Assembly (NCBI GenBank): GCA_963746955.1
Contig: CAVVDR010000011.1
Coordinates: 1-64,000, forward strand
DNA from: DASQBT01 sp963746955
GTDB taxonomy: Bacteria > Pseudomonadota > Gammaproteobacteria > Burkholderiales > Thiobacillaceae
Length of the DNA stretch: 64,000 nt
Direction of reading: 5' to 3'
Under the pieces are notes generated by a model that saw only the letters and a list, made by a program, of their open reading frames with translations, was not told the DNA's origin and did not search any database. The position numbers and the translations under genes are program-made. Positions 37,131-46,113 of the stretch are shown in pieces. The stretch's first letter is position 1. Every line of letters starts with the position of its first letter.

Positions 37131-37244
37131 GTGAAACTGCGCGAGGTGCCCTTCGCCCTCGCCTTTGCCCTGTCCCTGGCCGCCCGCGCCGACGAGAATC
37201 CGATGGTGCAAGAGGCGGCCGCGGCCCGGATGCCTTGCCTATAA
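37131..37244 (+). CDS. Possible small secreted peptide (37 aa)
   Basis: A GTG-started frame between the MFS and GH15 genes encodes VKLREVPFALAFALSLAARA followed by DENPMVQEAAAARMPCL. The first 20 residues look like a signal peptide. AAGGAAGATT precedes the GTG. It might equally be the 5' remnant of a longer exported protein. Weak call. Confidence 0.3.
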   Translation: MKLREVPFALAFALSLAARADENPMVQEAAAARMPCL

Positions 37245-37251
37245 ATAGGCA

Positions 37252-39096
37252 ATGGGCACGACTCCGCAACGCGCACCCTACCCTCCCATCGGCGATTACG
37301 GCTTCATCGCCGACTGCCACTCCTCGGCCCTGGTCTCGCGCTCGGGTTCGATCGACTGGTGCTGCATGCCCAGAATCGATTCCCGCAGCTGTTTCGCCCG
37401 CCTGCTGGACTGGAAGCAGGGCGGCTACTGCCAGATCGCCCCGATCCGGGCATACACCAGTTCGCGCCGTTATCTGCCCGACACCATGGTTCTGGAAACC
37501 ACCTTCCGCGCCGAAGGCGGACGCGCCCGGCTGCTCGACTGCTTCACCATGCGCCAGGGCGGCAAGCGGGCACCGCACCGCCAGCTGCTGCGTATCGTGG
37601 AGGGCCTGGAAGGCACGCTGGATTTCGGGCTGGTTCTGGCGCCGGTGTTCGACTACGGGGCGATTCGGGCCTGGATCCGCGAAGCTGGGGACGGGCAGTA
37701 TACGGCCATCGGAGGCAGCGACGGCCTGCTCGTTTCCGGCGATTTCCCGCTGGCCATGAAGCACCGGCATCATCTGGCGGGCCATTGCCGCGTTGAACCG
37801 GGACAGCGCGTGCGTCTTTCCCTGATCTACATGCAGCCCGAGGACCTTGACCAGGTCAGCGTAAATTTGCCGGAGACGAATGAGTTGGATCGGCGCCTGG
37901 ACGAAACCATCGAGTGGTGGAAGGCATGGTCCGGCCGTACGCGATTGGCGAGCCCTTACGAGCAATGGGTGCGGCGTTCGGCGATGGTACTGAAAGGGTT
38001 GACCCACGCGCCCACTGGCGCCATCGCGGCCGCCAGCACCACTTCCCTGCCTGAGGCACCCGGCGGTCAACGCAACTGGGACTACCGCTATTCCTGGGTG
38101 CGGGACTCGGCGTTCACCGTGCGCTCATTAGTGCAACTCGGCCAAGTGCGCGAAGCCGATGCGTTCCGCCGCTTCGTCGAGCGCAGTGCGGCCGGCAGCG
38201 CGGACGAGGTCCAGATCCTGTTTGGCGTCGGCGGCGAGCGCCGGCTGCACGAAATATCCGTCTCCGAGCTGGAAGGCTATCGCGGCGCAGCGCCGGTTCG
38301 GCTTGGCAATGCTGCGGAGACCCAGCTCCAACTGGACGTGTATGGCGAATTGCTGAACCTGGCCGAAGGCTGGCACCAACTCGGTCATGCGCCTGACGAT
38401 GATTACTGGACCTTCCTCGCCGAGTTGGTCAACGCAGCCGCGCGCAGGTGGCGCCGCGCCGACCGGGGGATCTGGGAAATACGCGGCAGGCCGCGTCATT
38501 TCGTGCTTTCCAAGGCGATGTGCTGGTCGGCGCTGGACCGCGGAATCAGGCTGGCTCAGGAGACCCGGAACGAGGCGCCGCTGGATCGGTGGCGCCAAGC
38601 GCGGGATGCGGTGCGCCGGGCTATCGAAGAACACGGCTACGATGCGCGGCGCGGGGTGTTCATGCAGGCCTTCCGCCATCCCGAGCTGGATGCCTCGCTG
38701 CTGCTCCTGCCAACCTCGGGCCTGATCGACTACGAGGACGAGCGCATGGTCAGGACCGTCGATGCCATAGCCGAAGACCTGGCCGAAGACGGTCTGCTGC
38801 GCCGCTATGCAAGCGACAGCGACGGGCTGCAGGGACGCGAAGGCGTCTTCCTGCCCTGCAGCTTCTGGCTGGCGGAATGCCTGGCGCGCCAGAACCGGAT
38901 CAGCGAGGCGCATGCTGTATTCCAGCGGGCGCTCTCAACTGGCAACGACCTGGGACTGTTCGCCGAAGAATACGACGTGGAAAACCGGGAAATGCTGGGA
39001 AATTTCCCCCAGGGGCTGACCCACCTTTCGCTCATCGCGGCGGCGGTGGCGCTGGCCGAGCGGGAGGACCCGACGAGCGCTTCGACCCGCGCCTGA
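37252..39096 (+). CDS. Glycoside hydrolase family 15 protein
   Basis: A 614-residue cytoplasmic (alpha/alpha)6-barrel enzyme of the glucoamylase/trehalase-like GH15 group. The N-terminal beta domain begins YPPIGDYGFIADCHSSALVS and GSIDWCCMPRIDS, typical of bacterial GH15. The barrel has NWDYRYSWVRDSAFTVRSLV, the catalytic acid region DRGIWEIRG and the catalytic base LFAEEYD near the end. The likely substrate is an alpha-glucoside (trehalose or maltooligosaccharide); which one is not visible. Confidence 0.9.
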   Translation: MGTTPQRAPYPPIGDYGFIADCHSSALVSRSGSIDWCCMPRIDSRSCFARLLDWKQGGYCQIAPIRAYTSSRRYLPDTMVLETTFRAEGGRARLLDCFTMRQGGKRAPHRQLLRIVEGLEGTLDFGLVLAPVFDYGAIRAWIREAGDGQYTAIGGSDGLLVSGDFPLAMKHRHHLAGHCRVEPGQRVRLSLIYMQPEDLDQVSVNLPETNELDRRLDETIEWWKAWSGRTRLASPYEQWVRRSAMVLKGLTHAPTGAIAAASTTSLPEAPGGQRNWDYRYSWVRDSAFTVRSLVQLGQVREADAFRRFVERSAAGSADEVQILFGVGGERRLHEISVSELEGYRGAAPVRLGNAAETQLQLDVYGELLNLAEGWHQLGHAPDDDYWTFLAELVNAAARRWRRADRGIWEIRGRPRHFVLSKAMCWSALDRGIRLAQETRNEAPLDRWRQARDAVRRAIEEHGYDARRGVFMQAFRHPELDASLLLLPTSGLIDYEDERMVRTVDAIAEDLAEDGLLRRYASDSDGLQGREGVFLPCSFWLAECLARQNRISEAHAVFQRALSTGNDLGLFAEEYDVENREMLGNFPQGLTHLSLIAAAVALAEREDPTSASTRA

Positions 39097-39114
39097 CAGC
39101 GCGACCGATGCCCG

Positions 39115-40449
39115 TCACTGCCTCAGTACGCATTTCTCATAGAGGTCCTTGAACGCGCCATCCGGATCGTACTTGCGTTTCAACGCCTGGTAGTCGGTGC
39201 CGCCGTAGAGGCGCCAAAACGTTTCCGGCTCGTAATAGGATTCCGAATAAAGCGACTTGATGCCTTTCAACTCGGCCACCTTGCGCTCGATCAGGCGGTT
39301 GTGATGGCCGGACGGAAAGGGTTGGCGGCGCCGCACCACGTCCCAGAAGCCGAAATTCACATACAGGGTGTCCGGGGCCAGCGGATACAAGGGGAAGCGC
39401 ACATCTGCATGGCGCGCCCGGACCGGACACAGCCACACGGGCAGAATGCCGATCTCCTTGAGCAGGAAGTCGAGGAACGCCGGCGCATTGGCGATCGGAA
39501 TGTCGACGTCCTGAATCACCGATTCCGGGTGCAGCCCGCACAGCCGGTCGACGGCGCGGGTGGCGCCCCAGCGGCTGTTGAGGCGCATCAGCCTGGTGTA
39601 GAACAGGGAATTGAGCCGCTTGCGCCCGGCCAGGCGGCGAATCAGCGGATGCTGCATGCCGAGGTTCTTCGAGCACCAGAACCAGTCGGTGTCCCAGCGC
39701 CAGATGAAGTCGCGCACCGTGAGGTAATCCTCGGCGCGCTCGCGCAGGCTGCGGTAGTAGATAAGCTCGTAGCTGTAGTCGCTCAGGTAGGGTGCGGCGT
39801 CGCTGAAACGGCACTCGGTGATCACCAGGTCATCGGCGCCGAACACGACCCCGTCCACGAAGTCCGCGTTGCCCTCGCAGCGGGCTTGCAGGTCGCGCAG
39901 ACACTCGACAGGATCGCTGTGGCGCGTGTGGGTAAGCCGGACATAGGGCTTCACCGGCACCGCCAGGGCCCGGAGCTTGAGCACATAGCCCAGGGTGCCG
40001 TAGGAATTGGGAAAGCCGTGGAACAGGTCACGGTATTCATTGTCCGGGGTCGCGTTGACCACCCGCCCGTCGGCGAGCAGGATTTCCAGCGCGAGCAGGG
40101 AATCGTGCACCAGGCCGAATTTGAACGACGAGGCCTCGATGCCCACCCCGGCGGCCGCCCCGCCTATGGTGATGGACTTGAGCTGCGGAACCACGGCCGG
40201 CATCACCCCCCGCGGCAGCATGGCATCGACCAGCTTGACGTAGGGGGTCATGCCTTCGACGTCCACCCAGCCTTCGGCGGCATTGACTTCCAGCACCTCA
40301 TCAAAAGCGCGCACGTCCAGTTTCTGCTTTCGCGCGTCGTGCCGGTCGCGGAACAGATTTGAGGTGTCCTTCGCCAGCCCCACGTGCTTCTCGCCTGCGC
40401 GCGATCGCAGTTGCGCGATCAGCCGCTCCACCTTGTCGGCGTGGCTCAT
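39115..40449 (-). CDS. FAD-binding oxidoreductase (TmsA/BfaA-like)
   Basis: A 444-residue protein with a PF01565-type FAD-binding domain (MPAVVPQLKSITIGGAAAGV, then GIEASSFKFGLVHDSLLALE) and a DHCR24-like C-terminal half. It overlaps by four bases a cyclopropane-synthase-type methyltransferase gene upstream. That pairing matches actinobacterial tmsA/tmsB (bfaA/bfaB), where the FAD enzyme reduces a 10-methylene fatty acyl chain to 10-methyl. The start at 40449 (MSHADKVERLIAQL) is chosen for the overlap; the frame is open further upstream inside the neighbour. Substrate assignment is inference. Confidence 0.8.
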   Translation of the reverse strand: MSHADKVERLIAQLRSRAGEKHVGLAKDTSNLFRDRHDARKQKLDVRAFDEVLEVNAAEGWVDVEGMTPYVKLVDAMLPRGVMPAVVPQLKSITIGGAAAGVGIEASSFKFGLVHDSLLALEILLADGRVVNATPDNEYRDLFHGFPNSYGTLGYVLKLRALAVPVKPYVRLTHTRHSDPVECLRDLQARCEGNADFVDGVVFGADDLVITECRFSDAAPYLSDYSYELIYYRSLRERAEDYLTVRDFIWRWDTDWFWCSKNLGMQHPLIRRLAGRKRLNSLFYTRLMRLNSRWGATRAVDRLCGLHPESVIQDVDIPIANAPAFLDFLLKEIGILPVWLCPVRARHADVRFPLYPLAPDTLYVNFGFWDVVRRRQPFPSGHHNRLIERKVAELKGIKSLYSESYYEPETFWRLYGGTDYQALKRKYDPDGAFKDLYEKCVLRQ

Positions 40450-41669
40450 GGCCACGACGGGTACAGAAACGCGCGGCTCATCGGATAGTTCTCGCGCGTG
40501 ATATTGCCCTTGCTGAACACGATCTGGAACAGATGAGTGTGACTTCGCGGCGAGCGGAACAGTTCGGCACAAGACCACAGATAGGTGCGCCACTTGCGCC
40601 GGAACGCCTCGTCGAAGCGCTTGGGATCGAGCGCCGATATCTCGGGCCAGCGCGCATCGAAGCGCGCAGCCCACTCGTCCAGGGTCAGCGCGTAGTGGCG
40701 GCGCAGGTTTTCCACGTCGACGATTTCCAGTCCGCAAGCCTCCATCGCGGACAGGGTCTGCGACAGACTGGGAATCCAGCCGCCGGGAAAGATGTGTTTG
40801 CGTATGTAGAATTCGGTTCCCCAGACGCCGACATGGCCGATGAAATGCAGCACCCCCAGGCCGCCGGGCTTGAGCGCATCGGCGTGGGCGCGCACCACCT
40901 CCAGCAGCTGGTCGCGGCCGGCGTGTTCCAGCACGCCGATCGACACCACCTTGTCGTACTGGCCAGGAAACTCGCGAAAGTCAGCTTCGATCACCTGCAG
41001 CTTATCCGCCTGTGCGCGGCGCGCGATCTCCTGGCGCAGCCAGTCAACCTGCTCGGTGGTGGTGTTGATCCCCGTGCCGAATGCGCCGTAGTGCTCGAGC
41101 GCGTGAAACATGAATCCGCCGAAGCCGCAGCCGATATCGACAAACCGCTCCCCCGGCGCGAGCCGGATCTTTCGCGCCACGTGGTCAAGCTTGTTGCGCT
41201 GCGCTTCCTCGACCGTCCGGGTGCCTTCCTTCCAGTAGCCGCAGGTGTACATCATGGATGGCAAGTCGAGCCACAGGCGGTAAAACTCGCTGCCCAGCGC
41301 GTAGTGAAAGCGCGCGTTGGCCTTGGCCCGGGAAGTGGAACGGTTGGAGAAGCGCAGCTCGTGCCAGGCGTTGCGCAGCCTGAGCAGGCCCTTGGGCGAG
41401 CCGCCATGCACGCCCATGTCGAGGGCCGCGCGAACGCACAGGGCGAGGCTGCCATCGACATCCACATCGCCGCGGAAGTAGGACTCCAGCAGGCCCACGT
41501 GGCGAAACAGGGCAATACTCCGCAGCGCGCGCCGGTTGCGAAAGATCAGGGTAAATTCTGGTTCACCCTCCAGGTTCTGGAAAAATGACCCATCGAGGAA
41601 TACGACGCGAAACCCTATTCCGGTGCGTGGCCCGACCCGGCTCAGGAACTCACGCAGTGCGCGGGACAT
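40446..41669 (-). CDS. Cyclopropane-fatty-acid-synthase-type methyltransferase (TmsB/UfaA1-like)
   Basis: A 407-residue SAM-dependent lipid methyltransferase. An N-terminal lipid-binding region is followed by MMYTCGYWKEGTRTVEEAQR (active-site loop, Cys143), the SAM site FVDIGCGFGGFMFHALEHYG (177-184 core) and VVSIGVLEHAG. The C-terminal HFIGHVGVWGTEFYIRKHIF matches the family's bicarbonate region. Its stop overlaps the start of the FAD oxidoreductase. A plain CFA synthase acts alone; the tight coupling argues for a 10-methylene intermediate, as in TmsB. Confidence 0.85.
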   Translation of the reverse strand: MSRALREFLSRVGPRTGIGFRVVFLDGSFFQNLEGEPEFTLIFRNRRALRSIALFRHVGLLESYFRGDVDVDGSLALCVRAALDMGVHGGSPKGLLRLRNAWHELRFSNRSTSRAKANARFHYALGSEFYRLWLDLPSMMYTCGYWKEGTRTVEEAQRNKLDHVARKIRLAPGERFVDIGCGFGGFMFHALEHYGAFGTGINTTTEQVDWLRQEIARRAQADKLQVIEADFREFPGQYDKVVSIGVLEHAGRDQLLEVVRAHADALKPGGLGVLHFIGHVGVWGTEFYIRKHIFPGGWIPSLSQTLSAMEACGLEIVDVENLRRHYALTLDEWAARFDARWPEISALDPKRFDEAFRRKWRTYLWSCAELFRSPRSHTHLFQIVFSKGNITRENYPMSRAFLYPSWP

Positions 41670-41738
41670 GGCATCGCGGCATTAGCGCAAGCGTCGCAAG
41701 ACGACCCGGCGGAGCCCCTCGCCCGAAGCACTGAACCC

Positions 41739-41805
41739 CCTCAGCCCGGCCCTCTCCCCCTCCGAGGGGGAGAGGGTGGCCCGAAGGGCCGGGTGAGGGG
41801 CTTTT
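41739..41805. repeat. GC-rich palindromic dispersed repeat
   Basis: CCCTCTCCCCCTC (41750-41762) pairs with GAGGGGGAGAGGG (41764-41776), then GGCCC-GAA-GGGCC follows, ending in GTGAGGGGCTTTTT. Related copies stand at 47130-47180 and 47250-47305. Such repeats are common between genes in GC-rich proteobacteria. It separates purU from the methyltransferase operon. Confidence 0.65.
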
Positions 41806-41825
41806 TAGCAAGCGCGGCGTGCGCA

Positions 41826-42680
41826 TCAGTCGAACACCACGGTCTTGTTGGCGTACACCAGCACCCGGTTGTCGATATGCCATCTGACCGCGCGCGACAG
41901 CACGATCTTCTCCAGGTCGGCGCCCTTCCGCACCAGATCCTCCAGCGAATCGCGGTGGGAAATCCGCGCCACGTCCTGCTCGATGATGGGGCCGTCGTCA
42001 AGCGCTTCGGTCACGTAGTGGCTGGTTGCACCGATCAGTTTGACCCCGCGCTCGAACGCGCGGTGATAGGGCTTGGCGCCGTGGAATGCCGGGAGGAAGG
42101 AATGGTGGATGTTGATGATGCGATTGGGATAGTGGTGAATGAAATCCGCCGACAGCACCTGCATGTAGCGCGCCAGCACCATGAAGTCCGCGCCCACATC
42201 GCGCAGGATGGCCATCTGTATCTTTTCCGCCTCGGCCTTGTTGTCCCGTTCAACGTGGACGTGCTGAAAGGGAACGCCATAGGTATCCGCCAGCCAGCGG
42301 GTGTCCTCGTGATTGCTCAGGATGATGGGAATCTCGCAGTACAGCTCGCCGCTCTGGTACCGATACAGCAGGTCCGCCAGACAATGGTCGAGCTTGGACA
42401 CGAACACCGCCATCTGTGTTTTTCGGCCTGATTCGGCCAGCCGCCAGTGCATGGCAAATTGCGCGGCAATGGGCGCAAAGCCCGCGGCAAAATCATCGAG
42501 CGGCAGGGAAAACCCGTTCAGATCCCACTCCACCCGCATGAGAAACAGCTTCAGTTCCGCATCCTGGTGCTGGTCCGCATGCAGGATGTTGGCGTTGTGG
42601 TTGAGCAGAAAATTGGCGATCGCCGCCACCAGGCCTTTCTGGTCGGGGCAGGAAATGAGCAGTACGGCGGTGTGTTTCAT
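41826..42680 (-). CDS. purU: Formyltetrahydrofolate deformylase
   Basis: A 284-residue enzyme hydrolysing 10-formyl-THF to formate and THF, balancing one-carbon pools. An N-terminal ACT domain (LLISCPDQKGLVAAIANFLL) is followed by the formyltransferase fold with catalytic Asn and His in INIHHSFLPAFHGAKPYHRA and Asp in TEALDDGPIIEQD. Length is normal. It diverges from nrdA across 544 bases. Confidence 0.95.
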   Translation of the reverse strand: MKHTAVLLISCPDQKGLVAAIANFLLNHNANILHADQHQDAELKLFLMRVEWDLNGFSLPLDDFAAGFAPIAAQFAMHWRLAESGRKTQMAVFVSKLDHCLADLLYRYQSGELYCEIPIILSNHEDTRWLADTYGVPFQHVHVERDNKAEAEKIQMAILRDVGADFMVLARYMQVLSADFIHHYPNRIINIHHSFLPAFHGAKPYHRAFERGVKLIGATSHYVTEALDDGPIIEQDVARISHRDSLEDLVRKGADLEKIVLSRAVRWHIDNRVLVYANKTVVFD

Positions 42681-43049
42681 GAGCTCGCGGGTGTTTTTCT
42701 ATTTCTATCCATCGCAGAAGACCTGGAACCGGCGTCTCAATGCGATATGGGTGCAGTGATTGGCCAGATGATAGCGGCAAACCCGCCGCTTGCCCTCATG
42801 CGCCCGGCCTCGAAACAATGTTTGCCTACCGCACGGACCGGCAAATCCCTCTCGCAACAGGTCTGCCATCGAAACTTTTGATTCTGACCACGACTTTTCT
42901 TATGTCTGTCCACGAAACACCGGGCCTGGCAGGCAGAATCATCGCCCCGCGCCTTATAAAGATAACGCACGTGATTGATTAATAACAATTTAAGCACTCA
43001 CTAAAACACGCCTGCTTGCCCGACCGTGTTTTTCCTCCTGCGTTAAGCT

Positions 43050-43075
43050 CCTGATTATCATCAGGCTTTAATTTA
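43050..43075 (+). terminator. Short hairpin with T-rich tail upstream of nrdA
   Basis: CCTGAT (43050-43055), loop TATC, ATCAGG (43060-43065), then CTTTAATTTATT. It may be a weak terminator insulating nrdA, as no gene reads into it. The rest of 42681-43049 shows no supported gene and becomes AT-rich towards the nrd promoter. Confidence 0.4.
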
Positions 43076-43110
43076 TTACCCTTTTTTTACTTGCAAGCCT
43101 CCCGGTGCTT

Positions 43111-43156
43111 ACTACAATTTGTGTTTCACCGCTTATCTAGCCACAACAACTTGTGT
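43111..43156 (+). promoter_or_regulatory. Pair of NrdR-like boxes
   Basis: Two 14-mers, actacaatttgtgt (43111-43124) and acaacaacttgtgt (43143-43156), agree at 12 positions and are 32 bp apart, about three helical turns. Tandem half-palindromic boxes in this phasing before nrdAB fit the ATP/dATP-sensing repressor NrdR. The match to the published consensus is partial. Confidence 0.55.
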
Positions 43157-43173
43157 AGAAGCCATGCATAAGC

Positions 43174-43182
43174 TGTGGATAA
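43174..43182 (-). promoter_or_regulatory. Perfect DnaA box upstream of nrdA
   Basis: TGTGGATAA on the plus strand is the complement of the consensus DnaA box TTATCCACA. DnaA boxes before nrdAB are known in E. coli, where they couple RNR expression to replication initiation. This one lies 43 bases before the nrdA start. Confidence 0.6.
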
Positions 43183-43224
43183 GCGGTGTGATTCCCAAAT
43201 CATAACGAGATAGAGGAGATCTAC

Positions 43225-46113
43225 ATGCAAATCGGTGCTTCCGTCCCCGTTGAATCCGCCATTCCCATGGGCCCCGCCGCGCCCACCGGCACGCCCCAGA
43301 CCGACAGCCGTTACGCCGACTACAAGATCATCCGCCGCAACGGAGCGGTGGTCGGTTTCGCGCCGGGCAAGATCGCCATCGCCCTGACCAAGGCCTTCAT
43401 TGCCGTGCAGGGCGGCCAGGCCGCCGCCTCCGCCCGGATCCGCGAACGGGTGGAGTCGCTTACCGCTCAGGTGGTCGGCGCCCTGCTGCGCCACCAGCCA
43501 CATGGCGGCACCTTCCACATCGAAGACATCCAGGATCAGGTCGAACTGGCACTGATGCGTTCCGGCGAGCATGAAGTGGCGCGCGCCTACGTGCTGTACC
43601 GGGAAAAACGTTCCGCCGAGCGCGCCGCGCAGAAGCTCTCCGGAGCAAAGGCGCAGACCCTTAACGTGATCGAGGATGGCGAGCGCAAGCCCCTGGACAT
43701 GGGCCGCCTGTCGAATCTCATCGGCGCCGCCTGCGAAGGCCTGGGCGAGGACGTGCGGCCTGAGCCCATCCTGCAGACCGTGATGCGCGACCTGTACGAC
43801 GGCGTGCCGATGGAGGAAGTGGAAAAGGCCCTGATCCTGGCGGCGCGCGCCGGCATCGAGCAGGACCCGGCCTATTCCTTCGTCACCGCCCGCCTGCTGC
43901 TCAACTCGATCCGCCACGAAGTGCTGGGCCATGCGGTCAGCCAGGCCGACATGGCCACTGAGTACGCGCACTATTTCCCCGCCTACATCAAAAAAGGCAT
44001 GGATGCGGAACTGCTCGACGAGCGCCTGGGCCAGTACGACCTGAAGCGCCTCGGCGCCGTGCTCGATTCCAGCCGCGACCTCAATTTCGGCTACCTCGGC
44101 CTGCAGACCCTGTACGACCGCTATTTCCTGCACATCGAGGAGCACCGCATCGAACTGCCGCAGGCCTTCTTCATGCGCGTGGCCATGGGCCTGGCGCTGA
44201 ATGAGATCAATCGCGAGGCGCGCGCCATCGAGTTCTACAACGTGCTGTCCAGCTTCGACTTTATGTCGTCCACGCCGACCCTGTTCAACGCCGGCACCCG
44301 CCACAGCCAATTGTCGTCCTGCTATCTCACCACGGTGACCGACGACCTCGACGGCATCTATCAGGCGATCAAGGAAAACGCCATGCTGCAGAAATACGCC
44401 GGCGGGCTGGGCAACGACTGGACCCCGATCCGCGCGCTGGGCAGCCGCATCAAGGGCACCAACGGCAAGTCGCAAGGCGTGGTGCCGTTCCTGAAAGTGG
44501 TCAACGACACCGCAGTGGCGGTCAACCAGGGCGGCAAGCGAAAAGGCGCGGTGTGCGCCTACCTGGAAACCTGGCACCTGGACATCGAGGAATTTCTGGA
44601 GTTGCGCAAGAACACCGGCGACGACCGGCGACGCACCCACGACATGAACACCGCCAACTGGATACCGGACCTGTTCATGAAGCGGGTGATGGAAGGCGGC
44701 GAGTGGACCCTGTTCTCGCCCAACGACTGCCCCGACCTGCACGACAAGGTCGGCCGCGCCTTCGAGGAAGCCTATGTGCGCTATGAAGAGAAGGCCGCGC
44801 ACGGCGAGATCAAGGTGTTCCGCAAGCTGCCCGCGACCCAGATGTGGCGCAAGATGCTTTCCATGCTGTTCGAGACCGGCCATCCCTGGATCACGTTCAA
44901 GGACCCGTGCAACATCCGCAGCCCGCAGCAGCATGTCGGCGTGGTGCACAGCTCCAACCTGTGCACCGAGATCACGCTCAATACCAGCGATACGGAAATT
45001 GCGGTGTGCAACCTGGGCTCCGTCAACCTGGTGAACCACCTGAGACCGGTCCGGAACGAAAGCGAAGGCAAGGAACACATTGCGCTCGACCTGGACAAGC
45101 TGCGGCAGACCATCGCCACCGCCATGCGCATGCTCGACAACGTGATCGACGTGAACTACTACGCCGTCGGCAAGGCGCACGATTCCAACGTCAAGCACCG
45201 CCCCGTCGGGCTGGGGATCATGGGCTTCCAGGACGCGCTGCAGATGCTGCGCGTGCCCTATGCCTCCGACGCCGCGGTGGAATTCGCCGACCGTTCCATG
45301 GAAGCAGTGGCCTATTACGCCTACTGGGCGTCCACCGAACTGGCCGCCGAACGCGGCCGCTACTCGAGCTACACCGGCAGCCTGTGGGACCGCGGCATCC
45401 TGCCGCACGAGTCGATCAAGCTGCTGGCCGAGCAGCGCGGCGGCTATCTGGAATGCGACACCTCCACCACCCTGGACTGGGAAGCCCTGCGCCAGCAGAT
45501 CGCCACGCACGGCATGCGCAACTCCAACTGCCTGGCCATCGCCCCCACCGCCACCATCGCCAACATCGTCGGCGTAAGCGCGAGCATCGAACCCACCTAC
45601 CAGAACATCTACGTCAAGTCGAATCTGTCGGGCGAATTCACCGTCGCCAACAAGTACCTGGTGAATGATCTGAAGGCGCTGAATCTGTGGGACGAAGTCA
45701 TGGTCGCCGACATGAAGTACTTCGACGGCTCGCTGGCGAAAATCGACCGCATCCCGGCCGAGGTGCGCGCACTTTACGCCACTGCGTTCGAGATCGAACC
45801 CAAGTGGCTGGTGGAAGCAGCCTCCCGCCGGCAGAAATGGATAGACCAGGCGCAGAGCCTCAACATCTACATGGCCGGCGCCTCGGGCAAGAAGCTCGAC
45901 GACACCTACAAGCTCGCCTGGCTGCGGGGCTTGAAGACCACGTATTACCTGCGGACCCTGGGGGCGACTTCTGCCGAGAAATCCACCGGGCGTGGCGGCG
46001 AGTTGAACGCAGTCAATTCGGCGGGCGGCAGCACGCTGGCGGCGGTTGCGGAGCCTCAGGCGGAGGTGAAGTTCTGCTCGATCGATGATCCGTCGTGCGA
46101 GGCATGCCAGTGA
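43225..46113 (+). CDS. nrdA: Ribonucleoside-diphosphate reductase class Ia, alpha subunit
   Basis: A 962-residue catalytic subunit reducing NDPs to dNDPs. ATP-cone sequence occupies about residues 30-130 (IIRRNGAVVGFAPGKIAIAL), and a second cone-like stretch (GERKPLDMGRLSNLIGAACE) precedes the barrel. Active-site Cys are in HSQLSSCYLTTV and in SNLCTEITLN with CNLGSVNLVNHL (Asn, Cys, Glu of the radical site). The C-terminal swinging-arm pair is CSIDDPSCEACQ. AGGAG precedes the ATG. About 360 bp of its 3' end is duplicated downstream (46482-46838). Confidence 0.95.
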   Translation: MQIGASVPVESAIPMGPAAPTGTPQTDSRYADYKIIRRNGAVVGFAPGKIAIALTKAFIAVQGGQAAASARIRERVESLTAQVVGALLRHQPHGGTFHIEDIQDQVELALMRSGEHEVARAYVLYREKRSAERAAQKLSGAKAQTLNVIEDGERKPLDMGRLSNLIGAACEGLGEDVRPEPILQTVMRDLYDGVPMEEVEKALILAARAGIEQDPAYSFVTARLLLNSIRHEVLGHAVSQADMATEYAHYFPAYIKKGMDAELLDERLGQYDLKRLGAVLDSSRDLNFGYLGLQTLYDRYFLHIEEHRIELPQAFFMRVAMGLALNEINREARAIEFYNVLSSFDFMSSTPTLFNAGTRHSQLSSCYLTTVTDDLDGIYQAIKENAMLQKYAGGLGNDWTPIRALGSRIKGTNGKSQGVVPFLKVVNDTAVAVNQGGKRKGAVCAYLETWHLDIEEFLELRKNTGDDRRRTHDMNTANWIPDLFMKRVMEGGEWTLFSPNDCPDLHDKVGRAFEEAYVRYEEKAAHGEIKVFRKLPATQMWRKMLSMLFETGHPWITFKDPCNIRSPQQHVGVVHSSNLCTEITLNTSDTEIAVCNLGSVNLVNHLRPVRNESEGKEHIALDLDKLRQTIATAMRMLDNVIDVNYYAVGKAHDSNVKHRPVGLGIMGFQDALQMLRVPYASDAAVEFADRSMEAVAYYAYWASTELAAERGRYSSYTGSLWDRGILPHESIKLLAEQRGGYLECDTSTTLDWEALRQQIATHGMRNSNCLAIAPTATIANIVGVSASIEPTYQNIYVKSNLSGEFTVANKYLVNDLKALNLWDEVMVADMKYFDGSLAKIDRIPAEVRALYATAFEIEPKWLVEAASRRQKWIDQAQSLNIYMAGASGKKLDDTYKLAWLRGLKTTYYLRTLGATSAEKSTGRGGELNAVNSAGGSTLAAVAEPQAEVKFCSIDDPSCEACQ

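Noticed and set aside
35636..37276. 546-codon minus-strand frame over the MFS gene
   Set aside because: It is a shadow of a well-supported membrane transporter on the other strand.
39301..41588. Two long plus-strand frames over the methyltransferase/oxidoreductase pair
   Set aside because: They are antisense to genes with clear catalytic motifs.
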